64,000 nucleotides of DNA, taken from positions 47,302,239-47,366,238 of the forward strand of contig CM045768.1 of NCBI GenBank assembly GCA_025200525.1, in the 5' to 3' direction. The notes below the pieces were generated by a model, which did not search any database, was not told where the DNA came from, and saw only the letters and a program-made list of their open reading frames with translations. The position numbers and the translations under genes are program-made. The stretch comes from Camellia lanceoleosa (lineage: Eukaryota; Streptophyta; Magnoliopsida; Ericales; Theaceae). Shown here in pieces: positions 36,028-48,000 of the stretch. The stretch's first letter is position 1. Each line of letters starts with the position of its first letter.

Positions 36028-39000
36028 GTTACTCACTACTCTTACTCATACTCCTACCCACTCTTAACCTCTACCTTTTACTTTGCTTCAAAGCTACCTA
36101 CCTACCAATATACTATTTAGCAACAAATTTTTTATAATGTTTTTTTGTTTTTTGTTTTTGTTAGAATAGTAGAGAGAGAGAGAGAAATATGTATTGTATT
36201 GAATGATTGTAGAGTTGAATGTATTCTATACAATAGAAGGCCTGTATATATAGGCTGAGAAAGAGTATCCTACTAGAAACCTAATTATGAGAAAGAGTGT
36301 CCTATTAGAAACCTAACTATGGCTATTCCTAAATATATCTAGGAAATCAATACGTAATATATTTAGGTATACCACATATACATTAACATCCCCCCTCAAA
36401 CTCAAGGAGGATAAACATCTTAAGTTTGGAGAGAGAAACTAAAATATGAAATAAAACTAAATAAAATAAAAGGCAAATAAATTGCAAAGTCTGAATGGGA
36501 GCGTAAGGGTGCTTGAGATATATCAGAGGCCAAAACTAAAGTCGGGAGATAGTTTATGATTGTGTCAGACCGATATAAATACTGGCTGGAACTAATGTCG
36601 AGAGACAGTTTATGGTCGTGTCGGACTATTGTAGGAACTGGCTGAAACTAATGCCAGGACAGTTTAAGGTTATGTCGGGCTGTTGGAGAAACTGGCTGAA
36701 GCTAATGCCGGGACAATTTAAGGTCATGCCAGACCGTTGTAGGAGCTAACCGGAATCAATGTCGGGATAGTTTAAAGGGGTCGTGCCAGACCGATGTAGA
36801 AGCTAACCGGAATCAATGTCGGGATAGTTTGAAGGGGTCATGTCGGACCGATATAGGAGCTAACCGGAATCAATGTCGGGACAGTTTAAAGAGGTCATGT
36901 CGGACCAATGTAGAAGCTAACCGGAATCAATGTCGGGACTGTTTAAAGGGGTCATGCCGGACCGATGTAGGAAACTGGATGTTGAATCAGTAAGCATGGC
37001 ACACACAACTTATGACGTGATGCTGAACGATGATGGCAACAAATAACTGAGTGTGCTAGGGAGCGGTTTGGGTTGTGCGCCAAAGGGGGCGGCTTGTGTT
37101 GTACGCTAGAGGGGGCGGCTTGGATTGTGCGCCAGAGGGAGTGGATTGGATGGTGCGCCAAAAGCAGGCGGCTTGGGTAGTGTGCCAAAGGAGGTGGCTT
37201 AGGTGGTTTGAATGGTGTATAACCATGCTCACCATAATATAGGTATAATACCCCCCTCAAACTTAAATAGGTTTGAAGATAGAAACCTATTTGAGGTTGA
37301 AATTTTTTTTTACAAAATATTGAGTATATGATAGAGATATTTAGGGTAGAAATAAACTAGCGGATAGAGGAAGAGATCACCATGAAGCGATACTAAAAAG
37401 AAAATATGGTAGCGGAATGGGTTGAAGTCTGGCGGGCGGCTAAGGCGAGGCTACCACCCGCCAGTGAAGCGAAATTAGTAAGTACTTAACTTAGCTCGAT
37501 ACTATGTTAGAATAGTAAAGAGAGTGAGAGAGAGAGAAATAAGTATTATATTGAATGATTGTAGAGTTGAATGTATTCTATACAATAGAAGGCCTGTATA
37601 TATAGGCTGAGAAAGAGTATCCTACTAGAAACCTAATTATGAGAAAGAGTGTCCTATTAGAAACCTAACTATGGCTATTCCTAAATATATCTAGGAAATC
37701 AATACCTAATATATTTAGGTATACCACATATACATTAACAGTTTTGAAAAGAGAATGAGCAAGAAACGAAGCACCTGGAAGCCTTAGAAGGAGCCAAAAC
37801 GAGGCTTCGTCTCTTTCAGATGGATCTCCTCGACTACACCTCCATATTCGCCTCCATCAATGGCGTCAGCGGCGTCTTCCATGTTGCATCTCCTTGCGTT
37901 CTCCAAGTTCATGATCCTCAGGTACTAAACATGTGAAATCAAAGTAATCTACACACACATTGATACATAACAATGCATATTCAAATTATAGTTAATGAAT
38001 TGAATGGCCGTGTTTGATAGAAGCAACTGTTGGAGCTGGCTATTGAAGGCACCAAAAATGTGCTCAAGGCAGCAAAAGAGCTGGGCGTTGGACGCGTGGT
38101 GCTGACTTCATTCTTCTCCACCATAATTCCCAACTATAATTGGCCGACTGATGAGGATTCCTGGAGCGATGTTGACTACTGCCGCCGCAATGGGGTGAAT
38201 TTCCAGACCTTCTTCTAGCTAATTGCTCTGTTTTTGGTTTAGATTATGAAATTATTTTCATTTTACTGTTTTATTTATTTGTTTATTGAAGCTGTACATT
38301 GTGGAGTTTTTTCAACACTCAAAATCACATTTTCTAAATCCAAGCAGCCGTAAACTTACTCCAAATTCATATTGTTCTGTGGAGTAGTTTTTGAAAAGTT
38401 TAAAGCTATTATAAATTTGGAAAAACTAAGTTTAGTATAACAAAAATAAATTTTGAAAGAGCTGGGGTTTTATTTGGATGGGGATTCTTTTTTGTTGGTA
38501 CTCCTAACTAAGGGGTGATGTTGGACCTCTATTGCCTACCACGGGACACACCTAGATGATCAGATTCATTTATTTTTTAGAATTTTTCGAGCACATTTTT
38601 CATACAAAAAATCAAGTTCATCAAATAAATATATTCACATGATTGGATTACATTTGTCTTTAAAAAGATAAATAGACAAGTATGATTTTAAAAATACATT
38701 TTCCACCAGTGATTTGCATGGAGGTCCTAAAAAATAAGCAATTTAGGATCCCGTGATACGCCCAAAGAGGCCAACAACACCCTTTAGTTGTTAAATAACA
38801 CCTACGTTGTGTTTATCCTCATAATCCCTAGTTCTGCATGTGTAGCCATACTAGGAGGAAAGGATTAGAGCATTAAATGGGTGTTGATAATTGCGTGCAT
38901 TAACACATTCTTTTTTCCAAATTTTTGTTGGGCTAGTTATGGTATTCAGTTTCTAAAAACCTTGCCGAGAAAGCTGCTTGGGAATTTGCCAAAGAGAAAG

Positions 39001-42000
39001 ATTTGAATATGGTTGTGGTGATTCCGGGAGCTGTTTTCGGCCCTATTCTCCCGCCAACCATTAATTCAAACATGTCAGTGCTTCTTCGACTCCTTCAGGG
39101 TAAATCTTAATTTTTTAGGGTTCTATGTGTACAAAGTTTGCTGCTTTTTGTGCTACCAAATCATTTTTTATTGCCACTATTATTTTCTGTTTTTAGGGTT
39201 CTATTTTCTTTTGTTTTTAATGAGTAATTGGTTCCATCCCATGTAAGATTATATGATCTATATACTAGAAATCAAAACACTATGAATATAATTAATTACT
39301 AAAATATAAACTTAGATACATACCGTTTGATTCCGTTATTGTCTTGAGTTTTGCTTCTTTGAAAGATGATGGTATTCATAATTGGAAAACCTTAGCACCA
39401 GCTCTTCCCCTCCTTCTCCTAATCTTCACGTTGTCTTTCAATGGGACTGACAACCCTTTGATCTACATATATATATATATATATAGATATAGATATATGT
39501 AAACCCTAATAAGGATAGGAGAGGAGATTGGGCCTAAATAAAACAATTACTAGGCCCTCCCATTAAGGAACCCAAGTAACTTAAATAGGCCTTACACCTC
39601 CATATCACATATCCACATATAAAATAATATATACACTAAGATGGACCATGGCCCAAAACTTTATGGATCGCAATAATAATTTTGGGTTCATACCAGTCAA
39701 TCTGTCTGAATCACGTTCAACCCGTTTTTCACAAACTAAACAAAATATAGTCAATGGCAACCTAATTAAGAACAAATTCTTACATTCTCCCACTTAGGCA
39801 ACATTGACTACTACTTTAAGAAAATATTTTATTTAAGAAAAAATGACTCTCGGGTTAAACAACTTTAGTGGCCACATAAACATGATTCAGAATAGAAACA
39901 TCTCAGCACAAAATTCCGTTCAATGAGAAATATTAATATCGAACTGTAGCGGTAATTATGCTATTGAACAACATAACACCTTCCACAATTACAAACACTA
40001 ATATCTCACCAACATGGATTCCTATATGTGATAAAGTGTAGTGTGGAATTTCAACATAATTGATCCAAAAATTATATAACATGCTAATTCCACATTCAGT
40101 CCTCTGTATGGTCTTGACAAGACCCTGCAAGGAATTTTATTCCATTTTACATTTCCAAAAGAAGCCTTTATTCCTCTAAACCGAGGTCTTTCATGCTTTA
40201 AACCAAGCATCATACTTTATGGATCCATATATACTTCTAAACCGAAGCATTATACACTTCTAAATTAAAGTGTCAATCTTTATATCTCAAAATTTAAATA
40301 TAACTGTAAGAGCTCATATAAGACGAATACATACATAACAGTTACCATTTATGTGTACACACATAACTATAAACAAAATGTGAATAAACATATTAAACTT
40401 TATTAACTGAAATACACCATAGATAATATTCATGGGTAAAAAATTTCTTTAACCAAGAACATAAAAAACTGTAAAGTACCCATATGCTCAATATATTTAG
40501 CAAACTAAAATTTGGCCTAAGCCCTATATTTAGAGGATCAACTAGTATGTATTCTATAACATGTACTCATATAGAATATCATCTTTAACACTCTCTAATT
40601 CTGAAGTACTTTAAAATTATGTATTTAACACCATCAGAGTTTTTTTTTATAGCGATCCCGGTATTCCCTGTTGTTGTTTAACTGTAATCCGAACTCGGTT
40701 CCGTAGATTTGTTGTTGTCTTATCCTCATTTCTGTCCCTTACTCTTTGTTTTAGAGTTTTGGGTTGTGTTGGGCAAGTTGGGAATAAGTTGGTTGTGTTT
40801 TAAAACTTAGAAATTTTGCCCAGGTTTTGGTCTATCTGCTCGAGCGGCGATTTTGACGCTCGAGCGGGCTTTTGTTGTTGCCTCTCCGCTCGAGCTGCAG
40901 TTTGGACGCTCGAGCGTGAATTTCCTTCTCTCAGCATTTTGGTCGTCTGCAGAAAATTCTAGGAGGGTGATCCAAAGACTCGAGCTCTTTGACGCCGAGC
41001 ATGAACTCAGATATCGACGCCGGCGGGTGTTACGCCGAGCGGACTGCTTATCAGTCCATGAAATCACTTTTGAAATCACTTTTCACTTTTCTTTTCTCTC
41101 TCTTACTTTCCCAAAACCGATTTTTGAGAGCTCCTCACTCTAAAACCTAACTTCTCTCTAGGGTTTGATCTAGTAGGAGTGTTTTCCTCTCGTTGGGCCT
41201 TTGTAAAAAGTGTGTTGATCGTCGAGGGCTTCGTTGTGATCCGAGAAATTTGGGATTTGGAGCAACTTCGAGATTCTTCATCTCCTCCATTTGAGCTCTG
41301 AATTTGAGGTAGGGATTTCCTTGTTCTTTTTTCAATACTTCGTCTATAGATAGACATGTGGTAGTTTTTTATTGCATGAAAATCATATCCACGTTGGATT
41401 TGTTTGAAATCATGAGAAGGGACCTAGGGTTGGTTGTTTGAAAATGATTATTTTATCATTGATGGTTGTTTGGGGCTAATTGGAGTGTAAATTAGCATGT
41501 TATGGTTAAAAGAAGAAAAAGTCCTAAATTATATTTTGATTTGGTAAATTAAAATGGAGAGTAGTTAACCTATGTGTAAATCTCGATTGTTAATGTGAGT
41601 TGGGTGAAGATGTTAATGCCTAAGGGGTTAACTTTGGCCTTGGAATGACTTTGAATGAATGTAGTGGACTAATGTGAGTTATGGCTTTATTATCCACGGA
41701 ATTGGTTTTGTAAAACAAAAGGAATAGAATTGGTTTTGTGGAAACAAAAGGGATGGAGTTAGTTTTGTGAAAACAAAAGGTAATGGAATTTGTTTTGTGA
41801 AATGAGAAAAGTATCTTTGATATAAGTATGAAAGTTGGATTGTTGTATCTCGAGTGTTGAATACACACATGTGGAGATTGTATCTTTAACTACCATGTTA
41901 GCGTTGTTGTTGGGTTGTGATCTCATGTTAATTGAGTCTTTTAATAGATGTACTAAATACATGCATCTAGAGGTTTTGTCCATGGTCATCGGTGGAGGAT

Positions 42001-45000
42001 GATGACACGATTGTGTTGAATTGTCGTGTATGCATTACACCACTGTTGATTGAGCATTGTATGTGATGAAGTACTGAGATACATTATATATGTGCACCTG
42101 TTCGGGAAGAGATAGGTGATGTACCCCAGTGTGTGAGAGGAGATAGGGGATGGACTCCACACACCTATGTGTTCATATATTTTAACACATTGCTTATATT
42201 TTTATAGTTTATGTGTATGCATGACACATGTTGGTTGTACCCGATTGTATTGTGGTATTTGGTATTATACCCCGTGCTGATAATCAGAGGTACCGTTACC
42301 TTCCAGCTAGCGCCTGGAGAACTAACTGCGCTGAGAATCGAAGGCACCATACCCTTCTAGCTAGCGCCTGGTAAACTGGTATGTTGCTGTGAAAGGTGTA
42401 TCTTTGGCTTACTACGCACATAGCTAGTAGAGCAAAGTTTTGTTGTTGTTGTTTCACTGTATCTGAGAATATCATGGACTTGATTAGTTGCAATTTTTGG
42501 AGGGCCGAGTTGCCTCATTAGTTGACTTTATACATATTGATGATTTGTTATCTCCCTTTTATATAAGGTATGCATGTATAGATATGATTGTATCGGGAAG
42601 AAACCAAAATGTCATTTTTTTCTTTTGGAAAGTGTGAAGAGGATCGAATACTTTGAAAATATGTTTTGAAAAGGTACTTCTGTTGTAGGTGTGGGAAATG
42701 GAAGAAAGTAATGGGCTTAGTGAAATTATTTCCTAAGTAATTGTTAACGCTATTGTAACAACCCTCGTCACTGTTTACCGATTAGCTACCGAATACTGCT
42801 AAACTGAGACTGATTATGACTAATAATCGGATTTATCGAAATACTGAACTGACTGACTGAAATCCGAAACTGATTGATTGACTGTATCTGTTTTAATGTA
42901 TTTCCTATTTGTTGATTGTTAATTGTTCTGTTCATGTTTTATGCTTAAATTGCAAATTGAAGGCCTTATCGGCGGCCGAATCTGAAATTGATTGATGTTC
43001 TGTGTTAATTAGATTTTATGTGATTTTATGGCATATTTACCTGAAAACTGATTAGGTATGATTAAATTAGATTAAATAGGTTGAATTTCATAGTTGGCTT
43101 TAATTACAACTTTGCCACTTAAGTGGCCCACTACCTAGACACATGTGGATCTTAGCATTTATGCAACAAAACATTTCCTCAGCCTATTTTGTTGAGCTCC
43201 ACCGAAATTAGAGAGAGAGAGAGAGAGAGAGAGAGGGAGTTAGGAGAGAATTTGGCCTCATCTTGTGAATTGTTTGAGAATCTTGAAGAAATTGAAGGAT
43301 AATTGTCCAATTGAGCCTCCATACCTTTAATTCAAGACTTAGGTAAGGAAATTCAATCTCTCATTGTTGTCTTTAAGTTGATTCTTGCATGATTCATGTC
43401 AAATTGTAGAGCTAAGGCATGATTTAGTTCTAGCATGTTGAATTGAAGCTCATTCCATGCATGCATGTGTATATTGAAGAGTTTTGAGTTGTTTTTCATA
43501 GCAAAAGGTTACATGCATGCTCATATTTATGTTTAAGTCCATGATTCCATCTTATTTTGAAAAGAATGAGCTCATTGGAGCATGTATTGAAGCTTTAAAT
43601 TGGTTTGAATTCATGCATGCCATGTTTGAATATTGTTCATGAAATTTGGTTTGAGGATGAGTTTAATTAAACACCCTTGGGCCTTGGCTTTTTACAAATT
43701 GACCTTTGAAACATAATATATCATGTGGTTACAAGTGTTTTTCCAGAAAATGGGCCCAAGAGGATCGAATTTGGTGTTTGAAAACATGATTTTGAACTTG
43801 GAGCTCAAATATGGATTTTCCAGATTTTGGTCTTCCGCCGAAAAGTAATCTGTTTCGGCAGAAATTCGAGCTCCCAAGACTTTGCAATGCTCATCACCGC
43901 CGGCGTAGGATTAGGTGACACGCTCGAGCGGGCGTCGAGCGTGAATTTCACCTATCCAGTACTTTTTGGTCCGCTTGAGCGGGTAAGTTGTCGCTCGAGC
44001 GGGGACCTTTGTTTGCTTGTCTGCTCGAGCGGAGTAACCTACGCTCGAACGGGACCCTATTTCACTGAAAATTCTGAAAATGTTTTCTGAATACATCTTT
44101 GCATCCTCATCCCATCCTAGGCATTCTTAGGCCTAGTTTAAGACATCTTAATGAGGATATAGATGTAGAACACACCGAGGCAATTAGGGATTAAACTATT
44201 TTTATCCTTCCCAACTATGTAGCTTAGTGTGTGTTCATCTTGTACTGTTTAGGGTTGGCATTTCGAGGAGACGCTCTAGCCTACTGTAGCTCAGAACTCT
44301 GTGAGTAACAATTGTGTAAAGATATGTTCAAAATGATTATCTTCAATACCGAATCTGCATCGCTTCAATCGACATCGTTAACTGAATGAATGTATGTCCT
44401 ATATTCTAAACTGTATTGTGGCATCCTTAGCAATTACTGTCACTGACTATTACTGTTACAGAGATCTCTGTCGGTTCCCTTGTTGGAACCACTACTGTTT
44501 ATTGATTGATGGCCATCATTGACTGTTCGGTCTTTAAGACCTACTGTTTACTGTACTGCTATGTTAATGGATGTACCACATATGACTGAATGACTGAAAT
44601 ACCGAATGACTGAAATACTGTTTAATGAACTGTTTTCATTACTGTAAGGACATTCATTCTAAACCTCTTTACGCATTGTGTTATTCACTGGGCTTTAGCT
44701 CACTGCTCATATATATATGTAGGTGTACATGCACCAGACTGAAACTAGGAGCGTGGGGTAGACTTCCCTTTTTGTCAAGCCAACCACTGTGCCTCACCAC
44801 GAGGTTCCAAGCTTGTCTAGCAAAGGCTATGGGGTGTTTTAGTTTTCCCCCTTCTGTTCTGTTTTGTAATGATTGTATAGATTGTTACTGTACTGTTAAT
44901 AGGGATTTGGTCCTTATTCTGAATGACTGTAACTATTGTGCATACTGTTCCGTACTGTGTATATATCTATGTGTGTATGAAAAATCTTTTTGCATACAGA

Positions 45001-48000
45001 CTATCACAGCTCATTGGACATTGTTTACTGTATTGGCTTCCGCCATGTCCTCAGATCATTACATCTTGTCTTCTCATATAGCGGGCCTTGGTAATCTCGG
45101 ATTCTTGGCGATTCTGATGCTAAACCCATATTGGCGGGTTTGGGTCGTGACAGTTATGAAAGATGGGGAATGTGGATTAATAAAAGGAAAAAGGAAAGAT
45201 GAATCGCCTATGGCGTTGATTGAAATGGTTGTTTTCGAGAAAAGTTCATACTTATGTATACTTTGTGTAAACTGTCACATTATTATCCTGGTATGAGATT
45301 GAGCATTCATGAACATAGCTATCTGTAAGTTGTTATTGTTGAGGGCCATGTTGAGATCCCTACTGGACTATATGTTCATCCCACGTTGTTGAAATTTTTT
45401 TTCAGGTGTTGAGCTGAATGTGCTGCAAGATTTGGATCTTCTTATTTGTTGGCCACGGGGCCTCTCTTATATTGGCGGAATGCCATAGGTGTAAAAGGGT
45501 TGCACCCTTCTTCTTGATTCGTTAATGATGTAAGTCCAAGGGCAATTTATTTATTATACTCATGTTGTATTTACTTGCATACGAATGAGAGCAATGTTAT
45601 TCACTTCTACGAGTTGAATATACAAGTTTATTTCAGCATGTTATCTCTGAAATGGAATTAAGTAAATGAAATTGGTAATACTTCGAGTAATAAAAGTGGG
45701 GCGTGACATTTTTGTTATTCTTCATAGAGAAAATTAAAAACCATATATCATAATACATCTTTATAGGTTTGGAGATGAAATTAACAATTCCAAGCCCTGA
45801 AATAAAATTCTTTAATTACATAACTCAAGTCGAACTCTAAAACATGTTTGCATAGTGAAAAATTATAAGAGATTTTATGAAACTCTTTCATGAAACAACA
45901 CCTCATGCAAACATAAAAATATAACCAATAATAAATACTATATCATTTGAGCAACTACCAAAGTTGACATAGTACAACCAATAATATTAACATGATTAAT
46001 TCTTTTATAGACAATCGTATAATCTTTAACTCTCTATAAATATCATAACACTTTATATGTTCCAACCCAATGGTCAAGGCTTAAATTAAAATAATAATTG
46101 TCTAACAAACTAATTACATATGCACCAAGTTTAATCCAAACTTCATAATTCATTAAACTCTCACAACACTAGCATACAAGACATTCCTCATGAACTTTTT
46201 CTCAAAATCATTTTATGAATACTGAATGTTACTTAATTAGTCTCGATCATTAAGAAGAGTAATGTAAAACTTTCAATTCTGCATATTAAATTCAATAAAA
46301 ATGTGCTCTAGGTATGCTCTTTGAGATGAGACAAATAATCCTCTAAGTTATTTTTCAAGTATCTTAATGCCAAACACATAAAATACTTTATCAAGATATT
46401 TCATATCAAAAATTTATTAACAACAATATCTTCACATCAAGTATTAATTCGAAATTATTACTAGTAAGTAAAATTCCATCGGTATAAAGGATCAAGAAAA
46501 ATAAATTGCTCCCACTGACCATGAGATATATGCATAAATTAATAGAATAATTTCTCCCACACACTTTATGATAATTATCATCCAAGTCAAAATAAAATCT
46601 ATTTCAATTATTATTATTATTATTTTATTTATTACCAAAATTAAAAATAATAACAATGCTTATTTTGTTGACATTAAAATTGAATTTTATCTCATGGATG
46701 ATATAAAAATAACATTCTTTAAAATAAGATCACTACTAGACTTTAACTTAAATAACTTGATCAGAAAATAAAATTTTGATTAACACAAGCATTTTTTTAA
46801 GCAGTTTAAAAAACAAATAAGGAGATTATGAAGGTGGGAAGAGCATCATAGCTCACAAAAATTCTAAACAAATTTTCTTACTTGAGTTAATAATATATAA
46901 AGAGATTTATGGAATATTCTGAAAAGGAAAACATAAAACACTGAAGAGAGATAACGATTTGTAAAAGTCGAAGGTATTATATAGAGCATTGTAGAGTATA
47001 ATTTAGATTTTCTTATAAGAATCACCTAGTGAATATTTTAAAACTCTACTTTCTTAAATAGTTTACATTGAATATAATTTCAATCTTTCACACTATATTG
47101 AGGTCTTAATATAAATGGTTAAGAAGACACATTCTCGAGTATGTCAATATCTAAATTAGTTAGTCTTAAAGCTAACTCAATATTTTTTAACCGATTCATA
47201 ATCAAAACTTTAATGGAGTAAATTTGATTTTCATAAAAATATCTTCTTTCATTGCTTTCAATTCAATATAATAGCATTCAATTATATATGGACAATAATA
47301 ATCTCATAATCACAATTAATATTCTCAAATATTTAAAATGTATTACTCTTAAACTGAATATATAGAAAGCATGTTCACAACTCCAGCTTTCAATTATACA
47401 TAGGCAATTAATATAATCTCACAAGAATATGTTGCGAATAAACTTTAGCAATATTCTCAGATGTGTCAGAATGTATCACTATATAAACACTTTTGGGTTG
47501 AATATATAGAATACAATCAACGTCTTTAAACTTCAATATAATCTTAATTAATTATACATAGGCAATAATTATAATCTCACAACAATGGGCTGCAAATAAA
47601 CTTTAACAATATTGTCAGATGTTTCAGAATGTATCATCATATAAATACCTTTGGGCTGAATATATAAGACACATTCTAACACCTATAAACAAGTCAACTA
47701 GGAAGAATGATTTATCAAAAATTATCTCCTTTGGGTAGATAAATTTTTTGAAATCAATAAAATTTCCCTTACTAGCGACTCACACTACCTCTAAAATTAA
47801 TACACACAATTAACCCCCTTTGGGTAGGTAATTGAGTGATATAATATTAGAAGAGCTTTCCAGAATCCTTATTAGTAAATCACTTTAAATCTCAATAAGT
47901 TAACCACTTCGGCAGTATCACTTACATTGATTAAAAAATCTTCCAACTGGGACTATATCAAATAATAAATATTTGTTTATTTTAAAAACTTTATTTAACA

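Larger units (their letters stand above)
36159..37740 (-). mobile_element. Small non-autonomous LTR element (TRIM-like), 1.58 kb, in intron 1
   Basis: Two LTRs, 36159-36388 (230 bp) and 37505-37740 (236 bp), start TGTTAGAATAG and end TACATTAACA, and differ by very few bases. A perfect target duplication GTTTT flanks them (36154-36158 and 37741-37745). Next to the left LTR is TCCCCCCTCAAACTCAAGGA, which on the minus strand is a purine tract. Next to the right LTR, CTCGATACTA on the plus strand reads TAGTATCGAG on the minus, resembling a decayed initiator-Met-tRNA primer site. The element therefore runs on the minus strand, opposite to the host gene. The interior has no gag or pol, only tandem repeats. 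The near-identical LTRs suggest a recent insertion. Confidence 0.9.
40648..45708 (+). mobile_element. Solo LTR, family B copy 1, inserted in the LARD-like element and itself interrupted
   Basis: It starts TATAGCGATCCCGG and ends GTGGGGCGTGACA, flanked by TTTTT on both sides (40643-40647 and 45709-45713). It matches family B copy 2 at 30679-32633 in inverted orientation at its start, its end and in the GATAGGGGATGGACTCCACA region (about 42142). A second solo LTR (42754-45152 plus one duplication) interrupts it; without that it is about 2.66 kb. No gag or pol is present. Small reading frames are not supported. Confidence 0.8.

Noticed and set aside
36952..37260. 102-residue Pro/His-rich minus-strand frame
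   Set aside because: It is a direct translation of the 26-28-bp tandem repeats in the TRIM-like element.
44625..45296. 223-residue plus-strand reading frame
   Set aside because: It runs across the border between solo LTR C (ends 45152) and solo LTR B1, so it is a chance frame. It has no domain.
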